This document shows, piece by piece, positions 1 through 5,731 of a stretch of 7,308 nt of DNA. Positions within the stretch are counted from its first letter, which is position 1. The number at the start of each line of letters is the position of its first letter. A program made the translations under genes and the position numbers. Source of the stretch: an uncultured beta proteobacterium (GTDB lineage Bacteria > Pseudomonadota > Gammaproteobacteria > Burkholderiales > Burkholderiaceae_C); the NCBI GenBank assembly GCA_903840825.1, contig CAIMHL010000121.1, positions 1 to 7,308 of the forward strand, read 5' to 3'. The notes beneath the pieces are model-generated. The model made no database searches. It was not told where the DNA came from and saw nothing but the letters and a program-made list of their open reading frames with translations.

Positions 1-399
1 CAAAAAAAGCTTGTTTTTGAGATGAGCATGCCCATTCGCTGGGGCGATATGGATGCCATGGGGCATGTCAATAACACGGTGTATTTCAGGTATTTGGAGA
101 CTTGCCGCATTGACTGGATGCACGCCATCGGCTGTGTCCCCGACCCCAAGGGTGACGGCCCCGTGATCGTCAATGCGTTTTGCAATTTCTACAAACAACT
201 CGAATATCCCGGCGATATTGTCGTGAAGATGTTTGTCAGCGACCCCGGTCGGACCACCTTTGAGAGCTGGTGCACCATTGAGCGTGCCGACCAGCCGGGC
301 GTAATTTATGCCGCAGGCGGGGCCACCACCATTTGGGTTGATTTTCCGAATCAAAAAGCCAAAACCATGCCCGACTGGATGCGCGCCTTGGTGAGCTAG
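1..399 (+). CDS. Acyl-CoA thioesterase, hotdog fold (4HBT family), 5' end cut by window edge
   Basis: This is a small cytoplasmic thioesterase expected to hydrolyse acyl-CoA thioesters to free acid and CoA; the substrate cannot be told. The block RWGDMDAMGHVNNTVYFRYL near the N-terminus is the classic hotdog motif of the 4-hydroxybenzoyl-CoA thioesterase/YbgC family. The second Asp of GDMD sits where the family's catalytic Asp is expected, and the GHVNN turn precedes the long central helix. An ATG lies at 22, but the frame stays open to base 1 and the residues before it (QKKLVFE) read as the normal first beta strand, so the true start is probably left of the window. No ribosome binding site precedes 22. 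The visible part, about 132 residues ending in TAG, is close to the family's usual 130-150. The gene converges on the PAS-LuxR gene with a 16-base gap and no recognisable terminator. Family is confident, role is not. Confidence 0.85.
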   Translation, partial: QKKLVFEMSMPIRWGDMDAMGHVNNTVYFRYLETCRIDWMHAIGCVPDPKGDGPVIVNAFCNFYKQLEYPGDIVVKMFVSDPGRTTFESWCTIERADQPGVIYAAGGATTIWVDFPNQKAKTMPDWMRALVS

Positions 400-415
400 G
401 GTTTGGGTTCTGTCT

Positions 416-955
416 TTAGGTCATCAACTTGTGCACCAAATCACCGGCGTTTGAGGCCTTGTATTTGCGCATCAAGCGGGCACGGTAGATCTCCACCGTG
501 CGGTGGCTAATAGTGAGGGCCTTGCCAATTTCCTTGGAGGTCAGACCCGCCATCAAATGGGCGGCTACCTCTCTTTCGCGGGGGGTCAACTCGGCTTTGA
601 CGGTGCGGCGAGAGCTCAGGTCTTCAAAAGTCCAGATGCCCGCCTCATGGGGCGAGTCGGGCACCAGGGCGCGCCCGGTCACATGGCACCAAAATGTCTC
701 ACCGCTGGCGCGCTTCATGATACGTTCGTCTACATAGGTGCCCTGGCGGTTCAAGATGGGAGCGATACGAGAGCCGGTGCGCTCGAACTCGGCCACGCTG
801 GGGTAAAGCACCAAAAAAGACTGGCCCACCAGCAGCTCTCGGGACGCCCCGAACATCTCGCACAAGTGGCGGTTGCAGTCCACCATGGTTCGATTTCTCG
901 ACAAAGCCAGGCCGACCGGGGCTAGCTCAAAGGCCAATTTGTAATCAATATCCAT
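416..955 (-). CDS. PAS domain LuxR-type transcriptional regulator
   Basis: This is a 179-residue DNA-binding regulator. Residues about 5-115 look like one PAS sensor domain: an N-terminal FELAPVGLALS segment, a central DCNRHLCEMFGAS helix, and a closing GIWTFEDLS strand. Residues about 122-179 are a LuxR/GerE helix-turn-helix, with the LTPREREV opening and the recognition region GLTSKEIGKALTISHRTVEIYRARLMRKY. There is no phospho-receiver domain and no autoinducer-binding domain, so it is neither a standard two-component regulator nor a quorum sensor; the signal probably acts on the PAS domain. The start is an ATG with only a weak upstream ribosome site. It is divergent from scoA across 98 bases, which suggests that it regulates scoAB and perhaps itself; that target is inferred from position only. 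Architecture is confident, ligand unknown. Confidence 0.88.
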   Translation of the reverse strand: MDIDYKLAFELAPVGLALSRNRTMVDCNRHLCEMFGASRELLVGQSFLVLYPSVAEFERTGSRIAPILNRQGTYVDERIMKRASGETFWCHVTGRALVPDSPHEAGIWTFEDLSSRRTVKAELTPREREVAAHLMAGLTSKEIGKALTISHRTVEIYRARLMRKYKASNAGDLVHKLMT

Positions 956-986
956 CGTTTGCCAGGGTGCAGCCTAGGGTTTGTAC

Positions 987-1041
987 GTTAAGAAAAACTA
1001 CGTATGTCATTAGGTAGTATCGTAAGGCTTAGTTTCTTAAC
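987..1041. repeat. Perfect 9-bp inverted repeat in the divergent promoter gap
   Basis: GTTAAGAAA at 987-995 is the exact reverse complement of TTTCTTAAC at 1033-1041, with 37 bases between the arms. Arm centres are 46 bases apart, a little over four helical turns, so the arms could be paired operator half-sites on one DNA face. The right arm ends just before the scoA ribosome binding site. The spacing is too long for a compact LuxR dimer site, so chance or two separate sites remain possible. Confidence 0.45.
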
Positions 1042-1042
1042 C

Positions 1043-1046
1043 GGAG
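1043..1046 (+). promoter_or_regulatory. Ribosome binding site supporting the GTG start of scoA
   Basis: GGAG at 1043-1046 lies 7 bases before the GTG at 1054, which is ideal spacing. It supports GTG as the true start of scoA even though it is not an ATG. Confidence 0.75.
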
Positions 1047-1053
1047 ATCAAAA

Positions 1054-1746
1054 GTGAACAAAATTTACCCAAGCGCAGCCAAGGCGCTGGAAGGCATCGT
1101 CAAAGACGGTCAACTGATGGCCGTGGGTGGCTTTGGCCTGTGCGGCATTCCCGAGGCGCTGATTGATGCCTTGCGCGACAGCGCTGTCAAAGACCTGACC
1201 GTGATCTCCAACAACGCGGGCGTGGACGGCTTTGGCCTGGGCAAATTGCTTGAGTCACGCCAAATCAAAAAAATGATTTCCAGCTATGTCGGTGAAAACA
1301 AAGAGTTTGAGCGCCAATACCTGGCTGGTGAGTTGCAACTTGAGTTCACGCCTCAGGGCACACTGGCTGAAAAACTGCGCGCGGGTGGCTCGGGCATTCC
1401 GGCTTTCTACACCCGCACCGGCGTGGGTACTTTGGTGGCAGAAGGCAAGGAAACCCGTGTCTTTGACGGCCATGTGTACGTCATGGAGTTGGCCTTGTTG
1501 CCTGAAGTCTCCCTGGTCAAGGCCTGGAAGGCCGACAAGAGCGGCAATTTGATCTTTAGGCGCACCGCCCGCAACTTCAACCCCGCTGTGGCGATGGCCG
1601 GGAAAATAACTGTGGTTGAGGTCGAAGAGATTGTCGAGACCGGCACTTTCGATCCTGATGCCGTTCATTTGGCGGGCATTTACGTGCACCGCATTGTGCT
1701 CAATGCCACGCCCGAAAAGCGCATTGAGAAAAGAACGGTTCGATAA
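1054..1746 (+). CDS. scoA: 3-oxoacid CoA-transferase (succinyl-CoA:acetoacetate type), subunit A
   Basis: This is the alpha subunit of a class I CoA-transferase, which with ScoB moves CoA from succinyl-CoA to acetoacetate in the cytoplasm, giving acetoacetyl-CoA and succinate. It is used in ketone-body, polyhydroxybutyrate and branched-chain or aromatic breakdown. Residues 18-33, DGQLMAVGGFGLCGIP, match the family signature (D-G, three hydrophobics, G-G-F, G-x-P). Further on, SSYVGENKEFERQYLAGELQLEFTPQGTLAEKLRAGG is the strongly conserved SCOT-like stretch, and GIPAFYTRTGVGT follows. The 230-residue length fits separate A subunits (about 230-240). The start is GTG with a well-spaced GGAG. scoB follows after 16 bases, so the two form an operon. 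Succinyl-CoA is the most likely donor by resemblance to SCOT; a related 3-oxoadipate CoA-transferase (PcaI) is less likely but not excluded. Confidence 0.92.
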   Translation: MNKIYPSAAKALEGIVKDGQLMAVGGFGLCGIPEALIDALRDSAVKDLTVISNNAGVDGFGLGKLLESRQIKKMISSYVGENKEFERQYLAGELQLEFTPQGTLAEKLRAGGSGIPAFYTRTGVGTLVAEGKETRVFDGHVYVMELALLPEVSLVKAWKADKSGNLIFRRTARNFNPAVAMAGKITVVEVEEIVETGTFDPDAVHLAGIYVHRIVLNATPEKRIEKRTVR

Positions 1747-1750
1747 ATAA

Positions 1751-1755
1751 AGGAG
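1751..1755 (+). promoter_or_regulatory. Ribosome binding site that fixes the scoB start
   Basis: AGGAG at 1751-1755 lies 7 bases before the ATG at 1763. A TTG at 1757 in the same frame is only one base from this site and cannot be the start, so scoB begins at 1763. Confidence 0.85.
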
Positions 1756-1762
1756 TTTGATC

Positions 1763-2401
1763 ATGGCTTGGACACACGACCAAATGGCTGCTAAAGCAGC
1801 CGAAGAATTACAAGACGGTTTTTACGTCAACCTCGGCATTGGATTGCCCACCTTGGTGGCTAACTTTGTCAACCCGGACATTGAAGTCTGGCTGCAAAGC
1901 GAGAACGGCATGCTGGGCATTGGCCCGTTTCCGACCGAAGATGAAGTCGATGCCGACTTGATTAACGCGGGCAAACAAACCGTGACGACCATCCCGGGTT
2001 CGAGCATTTTTGGCAGCCACGACAGCTTCGCCATGATTCGCGCTGGCAAAATCAATCTCAGCATTCTGGGCGCCATGCAGGTGAGCGAAAAGGGTGATCT
2101 GGCCAACTGGATGATTCCCGGCAAGATGGTCAAAGGCATGGGCGGCGCGATGGACCTGGTGGCGGGTGTCAAAAGCGTGGTGGTCCTGATGGAGCACGTT
2201 GCCAAGAAAAAAGACGGCACCATTGACCTGAAAATTTTGCCCAACTGCACCTTGCCACTGACGGGTGTGGGCGTGGTGGACCGCATCATCACGGACTTGG
2301 CGGTGATGGACGTCACCCCTCATGGCCTGAAAATTGTAGAGATGGCACCGGGCGTGACCCGCGAAGAATTGCAGTCCAAAACGGGCGTGCATTTAACCTA
2401 A
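1763..2401 (+). CDS. scoB: 3-oxoacid CoA-transferase (succinyl-CoA:acetoacetate type), subunit B
   Basis: This is the beta subunit, which carries the catalytic residue of the CoA-transferase. The motif LQSENGMLGIGP holds the active-site Glu (residue 47, counting from the ATG at 1763); in this family that Glu forms the glutamyl-CoA thioester intermediate. The N-terminal GFYVNLGIGLPTLVANF and the central GAMQVSEKGDLANWMIPGKMVKGMGGAMDLVAG blocks are typical of SCOT B subunits. The length of 212 residues is normal for the family. It follows scoA by 16 bases and almost certainly forms a heteromeric enzyme with it. The gene ends in TAA and faces the convergent spermidine-synthase-like gene across 24 bases with no clear terminator hairpin. 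As for scoA, the 3-oxoadipate enzyme PcaJ is the main alternative, but no other protocatechuate-pathway gene is visible. Confidence 0.93.
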   Translation: MAWTHDQMAAKAAEELQDGFYVNLGIGLPTLVANFVNPDIEVWLQSENGMLGIGPFPTEDEVDADLINAGKQTVTTIPGSSIFGSHDSFAMIRAGKINLSILGAMQVSEKGDLANWMIPGKMVKGMGGAMDLVAGVKSVVVLMEHVAKKKDGTIDLKILPNCTLPLTGVGVVDRIITDLAVMDVTPHGLKIVEMAPGVTREELQSKTGVHLT

Positions 2402-2425
2402 AAACTGCAAGCTGAAACCAAGGCC

Positions 2426-3154
2426 TTAATCGGTCTTGCTCAGTTCCCGGGCGATGCGCTTGAATTCAAAACCGAGCTGCGCCCGGGTGGCTTCATCCAC
2501 GTTTTTTTGCCACTGGCTTTTTCGCAGTTCATCTATAGAAATCGCTTGGCCTTTGCAGGCAAAGACAATGTGGTTGGTCTTCTCCGCTGACGCTATCTCC
2601 AGCACATCGTTGTCAAAAGCCAAGCGTATGCGGCCCATGAAGACCTCGTGGTCTGGGTGTTCCGTGTTCATGTTGGCCACCATCAAACCTTTGTGGGCAA
2701 GGGTTTGGTAACAGTCGTTGTAAAAAGCCTGTGAACACAAGCTCAGCGCCTGCCCCTCACCGTCAAACCCGTCGACCAGCAGCACGTCTTGCTCAGTGCT
2801 CGCATCGCGGACAAACGCCGCCCCGTCACCGCAGATGAGCGTGATGCGTGCGGGGTCATCCGGCACCTCAAACTCTTCTTTCAGCGCAATCACATGGGGA
2901 TTGATCTCAATCACCGTGAGCTGCGTTTGAGGCAGGTGGTGGTAACAAAACTTGAGCATCGAGCCGCCGCCCAAACCAATCATCGCGATATGGACGGGTG
3001 TGCTGTTGAACAGCAAAAAACCCATCATGGTGCGCGTGTAGTCAATCGCCAGATGGCCCGGCTGTTGCCGGCTCATCTGGCTGTGAAGGTGGTCGCCGCT
3101 GAAGTACATCGACAAGCCTGCCTCTGTACGGACGACCGTAGGCTTCTCAAACAA
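2426..3154 (-). CDS. Spermidine synthase-like SAM-binding protein, probably not a true spermidine synthase
   Basis: This is a 242-residue Rossmann-fold protein of the polyamine aminopropyltransferase/methyltransferase superfamily. Visible landmarks are the nucleotide loop IGLGGGSMLKF (59-69), the acidic strand VIEINPHVI (81-89) whose Glu83 should hold the ribose of the SAM-type ligand, GDGAAF (109-114), and VDGFDGEGQ (127-135) at the position of the catalytic Asp loop. It differs from working SpeE: the loop lacks the usual GGGDG Asp, the region that should carry the DEFIYHE-like substrate motif reads DYTRTMMGF (38-46), and the N-terminal beta domain is short. The only start that fits is a TTG, because an in-frame TGA lies three codons upstream; a GGGGG run precedes it. 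It follows gabD by 26 bases, so it is probably the last gene of the minus-strand operon. The exact reaction is unknown. Confidence 0.75.
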   Translation of the reverse strand: MFEKPTVVRTEAGLSMYFSGDHLHSQMSRQQPGHLAIDYTRTMMGFLLFNSTPVHIAMIGLGGGSMLKFCYHHLPQTQLTVIEINPHVIALKEEFEVPDDPARITLICGDGAAFVRDASTEQDVLLVDGFDGEGQALSLCSQAFYNDCYQTLAHKGLMVANMNTEHPDHEVFMGRIRLAFDNDVLEIASAEKTNHIVFACKGQAISIDELRKSQWQKNVDEATRAQLGFEFKRIARELSKTD

Positions 3155-3180
3155 AGCGCTTCACCCCCGAAACTGATCCA

Positions 3181-4653
3181 TTACTTCTGGATATCGCCAA
3201 TGCACAGGTACTTCATCTCAATATAGTCGTCAATGCCGTGGTGTGAGCCTTCGCGGCCCAGGCCAGATTGCTTGACGCCGCCAAACGGTACGTGCTCGGT
3301 AGCCAAAATACCCACGTTGATACCGACCATGCCGTATTCCAGCGCTTCGCTCACGCGGAAAATGCGTCCTACATCACGGCTGTAAAAGTAGCTGGCCAAA
3401 CCAAACTCTGTGTTGTTGGCGGCATCAATCGCTTCCTGGTCGTGCTTGAACTTGAACACCGGCGCAAACGGGCCAAAGGTTTCCTCTTTGGCGCACAGCA
3501 TGTCAGCCGAAGCATTGGCAATCACGGTGGGCTCGAAAAATTGGCCTTGCAGCTTGTTGCCACCCGCCATGACGACGCCACCTTTGGACAAGGCGTCCGC
3601 CAGATGGCGGCTGACTTTGTCAATGGCCGCGTCTTCAATCAAGGGGCCTTGCATCACGCCTTCATCAAATCCATTGCCCACTTTGAGGGCCTTGACCTTG
3701 AGGGCGAACTTGGCGACAAACTCGTCGTAAACACCTTCCTGGACGTAAAAACGGTTGGCGCAGACACAGGTTTGGCCAGCGTTGCGGTATTTGCTGAGCA
3801 TGGCGCCTTCAACGGCAGAATCAATGTCGGCATCGTCAAACACGATGAAGGGCGCATTGCCGCCCAATTCCAAGGACATTTTCTTGACGGTAGGCGCAGA
3901 TTGGGCCATCAAAATACGGCCCACTTCGGTGGAGCCGGTGAAGCTGATGTGGCGCACCACGTCGCTGGCGCAAATGACTTTGCCGACAGCGATGGAGTTG
4001 TGGGCATCGGCGGTCAGCATGTTGAGCACGCCTGCCGGGATGCCGGCACGAATGGCCAACTCGGCCGCAGCCAGTGCGGTGAGTGGTGTCAGCTCTGCGG
4101 GTTTGATGATGACCGTGCAACCTGCCGCCAGCGCTGGGGCGACTTTGCGCGTGATCATGGCCAGCGGGAAGTTCCACGGTGTGATTGCCGCACAAACCCC
4201 AATGGGCTGCTTGATCACCATCAGGCGGCGGTTGTTGTCAAACTGGGGCAAGGTTTCGCCGTTGACGCGCTTGGCCTCTTCGGCAAACCATTCCACAAAG
4301 CTGGCACCGTAAGTTATTTCGCCCTTGGCCTCAGCAAAGGGTTTGCCTTGCTCAGCGGTCATGATGCGCCCCAGGTCTTCTTGGTTGGCCATCAGCAAGT
4401 CATACCATTTACGCAAAATGATGCTGCGTTCTTTGGCCGTTTTTGTGCGCCAGGCGGGCCACGCAGCGTTGGCGGCTGCAATGGCCTGCTCGGCCTCCAA
4501 GGGTCCTAGGTTGGCGACATCAGCCAACTTCTGGCCGGTTGCAGGGTCAAGAATATCAAAGCGGCTGCTGCCAGCCACCCACTGACCATTGATCAGGGCG
4601 TCGGTTTTTAACAAGCTGGGGTCTTTGAGAAGGGCGAGGGGGGAGGTGGTCAT
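3181..4653 (-). CDS. gabD: Succinate-semialdehyde dehydrogenase, NAD(P)+ dependent
   Basis: This cytoplasmic aldehyde dehydrogenase oxidises succinic semialdehyde to succinate, the last step of GABA breakdown. The 490 residues match the family (E. coli GabD is about 480). PWNFP (159-163) provides the oxyanion Asn161, FTGSTEVG (238-245) is the cofactor-binding turn, LELGGNAPF (261-269) carries the general base Glu262, and GQTCVCANRF (293-302) carries the nucleophile Cys296 with a second Cys two residues on. The C-terminal GLGREGSHHGIDDYIEMKYLC is the usual GabD ending and argues against a generic aldehyde dehydrogenase. The ATG has only a weak ribosome site. It lies 126 bases downstream of gbuA, the one wide gap in this run, and 26 bases before the spermidine-synthase-like gene. 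Its place after a guanidinobutyrase supports the GABA pathway role; glutarate semialdehyde is a possible alternative substrate. Confidence 0.9.
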   Translation of the reverse strand: MTTSPLALLKDPSLLKTDALINGQWVAGSSRFDILDPATGQKLADVANLGPLEAEQAIAAANAAWPAWRTKTAKERSIILRKWYDLLMANQEDLGRIMTAEQGKPFAEAKGEITYGASFVEWFAEEAKRVNGETLPQFDNNRRLMVIKQPIGVCAAITPWNFPLAMITRKVAPALAAGCTVIIKPAELTPLTALAAAELAIRAGIPAGVLNMLTADAHNSIAVGKVICASDVVRHISFTGSTEVGRILMAQSAPTVKKMSLELGGNAPFIVFDDADIDSAVEGAMLSKYRNAGQTCVCANRFYVQEGVYDEFVAKFALKVKALKVGNGFDEGVMQGPLIEDAAIDKVSRHLADALSKGGVVMAGGNKLQGQFFEPTVIANASADMLCAKEETFGPFAPVFKFKHDQEAIDAANNTEFGLASYFYSRDVGRIFRVSEALEYGMVGINVGILATEHVPFGGVKQSGLGREGSHHGIDDYIEMKYLCIGDIQK

Positions 4654-4779
4654 AAAGTGGTGTGGTCGTTAAAAAAGAGGGAATTCAAAACCGACGGGGC
4701 AGCGCTGAGAGTAATGGATTTTCAGCGCCAGCGTTGCCGCGTCCAGTCCCGCATTGGACAAAGTTTTGCACAGGCCTGG
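4654..4779 (-). other. Gap between gbuA and gabD with small stem-loops
   Basis: These 126 bases hold no convincing gene. On the transcribed minus strand they contain a 7-bp stem (4702-4708 with 4722-4728, 13-base loop) and a 5-bp stem (4741-4745 with 4755-4759, 9-base loop); a 6-bp stem lies just upstream over the gbuA stop. A run of six T (minus strand, 4671-4676) comes about 25 bases after the 7-bp stem, too far for a classical terminator. The gap may adjust relative expression of gabD through RNA processing or an internal promoter, but no good -10/-35 pair is visible. Confidence 0.4.
4702..4728 (-). repeat. 7-bp inverted repeat, possible RNA stem-loop before gabD
   Basis: GCGCTGA at 4702-4708 pairs perfectly with TCAGCGC at 4722-4728, leaving a 13-base loop. 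It sits in the untranslated leader between gbuA and gabD. No T-run follows directly, so it is not a standard intrinsic terminator; mRNA stabilisation, processing or chance are all possible. Confidence 0.4.
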
Positions 4780-5721
4780 CTACCGGCGCACGACGCCGGG
4801 CAACACGCACAGCATTTCAAACAAGAGGTTGGCACCCAGCAGGGCGGTGTTGCCCGACAGGTCGTAGGGGGGTGACACTTCCACCAGATCGCAGCCCACG
4901 ATGTTGAGTCCGAAGCAACCGCGAATGATCTCCAGGGCCTGAGGCACGCTCAGCCCGCCAATTTCCGGTGTGCCGGTACCGCCAGCGTAGGCCGGGTCGA
5001 TGCCATCAATATCGAAGCTCAAATAACAGGGCGTTTGGCCAATAGATTCGCGAATGCGAGCCATGGTGGGTGCCAGAGATTGGTACCAGACCTCATGCGC
5101 CGGGATGACGGTGAAGCCTTGTGCGCGTGGCCAGTCAAAGTCGTCACTGGCGTAGCCGGTGCCACGCAAGCCAATTTGAAAGACCTTGTGGCAGCTGAGC
5201 AGGTTTTCTTCTACAGCGCGCCGAAAAGGCGTGCCGTGGGCTATGCGTTCACCAAACATGTCGTCATTGACATCGGCATGGGCATCGACATGCACCATCG
5301 CCACAGGGCCGTACTTGGCCGCGATGGCCCGAAGAATGGGCAGGGCGATGGTGTGGTCGCCGCCCATCGTGAGAGGGGTGCAGTCGTTGGCCAGCACTTC
5401 CTCATAAAACTCGGTGATGATGGGCAGGGATTTATCCAGGGAGTAGGTGTTGATGGGCACATCACCCAAATCAGCGACTTGCAGCGTGTCAAAGGGCGCT
5501 GCACCTGTGGCCATGTTGTAGGGGCGCAGCAAGCATGATTCTGCCCGAATTTGTCGCGGGCCAAAGCGGGCGCCAGGTCGGTGTGAGGTGCCAATGTCCA
5601 AAGGCACGCCAATGAAAGCGGCGTCGAGTCCGCGCGCTGAATGGACCACGGGCAAGCGCATCATGCTGGCGATGCCGCCAAAGCGGGGCATGGCATTGCC
5701 GGACAAAGGTTGGTTTTTCAT
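4780..5721 (-). CDS. gbuA: Guanidinobutyrase (agmatinase/ureohydrolase family)
   Basis: This binuclear manganese ureohydrolase probably cleaves 4-guanidinobutyrate to GABA and urea. All metal ligands of the arginase fold are present: His123 in GGDHT, Asp146, His148 and Asp150 in HVDAHADVND, and Asp237 and Asp239 in SFDIDGIDP. The 313 residues match the usual 305-320. Several stretches resemble what I recall of Pseudomonas GbuA rather than E. coli agmatinase SpeB: MPRFGGIASMMRLP near the start, RPYNMATGAAPFD (66-78), MFGERIAHGTPFRRAVEE, and the C-terminal LLFEMLCVLPGVVRR. The ATG lies 10 bases after the upstream permease stop with no strong ribosome site, so translation is probably coupled. 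The neighbouring gabD fits GABA as the product. Agmatine or 3-guanidinopropionate remain alternative substrates; the ureohydrolase family is near certain, the substrate less so. Confidence 0.85.
   Translation of the reverse strand: MKNQPLSGNAMPRFGGIASMMRLPVVHSARGLDAAFIGVPLDIGTSHRPGARFGPRQIRAESCLLRPYNMATGAAPFDTLQVADLGDVPINTYSLDKSLPIITEFYEEVLANDCTPLTMGGDHTIALPILRAIAAKYGPVAMVHVDAHADVNDDMFGERIAHGTPFRRAVEENLLSCHKVFQIGLRGTGYASDDFDWPRAQGFTVIPAHEVWYQSLAPTMARIRESIGQTPCYLSFDIDGIDPAYAGGTGTPEIGGLSVPQALEIIRGCFGLNIVGCDLVEVSPPYDLSGNTALLGANLLFEMLCVLPGVVRR
4783..4799 (-). repeat. 6-bp GC-rich inverted repeat at the gbuA stop
   Basis: CCGGCG at 4783-4788 and CGCCGG at 4794-4799 form a perfect 6-bp GC stem with a 5-base loop over the last codons of gbuA. 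No T-run follows on the minus strand, so it is not a normal terminator. It could protect the 3' end of an upstream message or be chance in arginine-rich coding sequence. Confidence 0.35.
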
Positions 5722-5731
5722 GGGGTCAGGC

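Larger units (their letters stand above)
956..1053. promoter_or_regulatory. Divergent regulatory gap between the PAS-LuxR gene and scoA
   Basis: These 98 bases separate two divergent genes and must hold the promoter of scoA and probably that of the regulator. The stretch is clearly more AT-rich than the flanking genes. It contains a perfect 9-bp inverted repeat (987-995 and 1033-1041), a TACGTA palindrome at 999-1004, and a weak ACTAC/GTAGT inverted pair at 997-1001 and 1014-1018. A TAGTAT at 1015-1020 could serve as a -10 element for scoA, but no good -35 lies at the right distance, as would be expected for an activator-dependent promoter. Promoter positions are guesses; the regulatory role follows from the gene layout. 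Confidence 0.6.

Noticed and set aside
22..24. ATG at 22 as the true start of the thioesterase
   Set aside because: The frame is open to base 1, the preceding residues fit the first beta strand of the fold, and no ribosome site lies before 22.
400..415. Terminator between the thioesterase and the PAS-LuxR gene
   Set aside because: The 16-base gap shows no inverted repeat and no T-run of useful length.
503..925. Open frame of 140 codons on the plus strand opposite the PAS-LuxR gene
   Set aside because: Low-complexity composition, no domain, and full overlap with a clear PAS-LuxR gene; no ribosome site supports it.
1757..1762. TTG at 1757 as the scoB start
   Set aside because: It is one base from the AGGAG ribosome site; the ATG at 1763 has 7-base spacing and gives the usual N-terminus.
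1255..2392. Long minus-strand frames opposite scoA and scoB
   Set aside because: Their translations show no family motifs, and scoA and scoB carry complete signatures and well-spaced ribosome sites on the plus strand.
2402..2425. Bidirectional terminator between the convergent scoB and spermidine-synthase-like genes
   Set aside because: Only a short AAGGCCTT palindrome is visible; there is no stable stem followed by a T-run on either strand.
3268..4509. A 413-codon open frame on the plus strand opposite gabD
   Set aside because: It is a shadow of gabD in high-GC coding sequence. Its translation is rich in His, Gly and Gln with no recognisable domain, while the minus strand carries full aldehyde dehydrogenase motifs.
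4657..4907. Small plus-strand frames (72 and 81 codons) in the gbuA-gabD gap
   Set aside because: They run into gbuA on the opposite strand, overlap each other in different frames, and have no recognisable domain or ribosome site.
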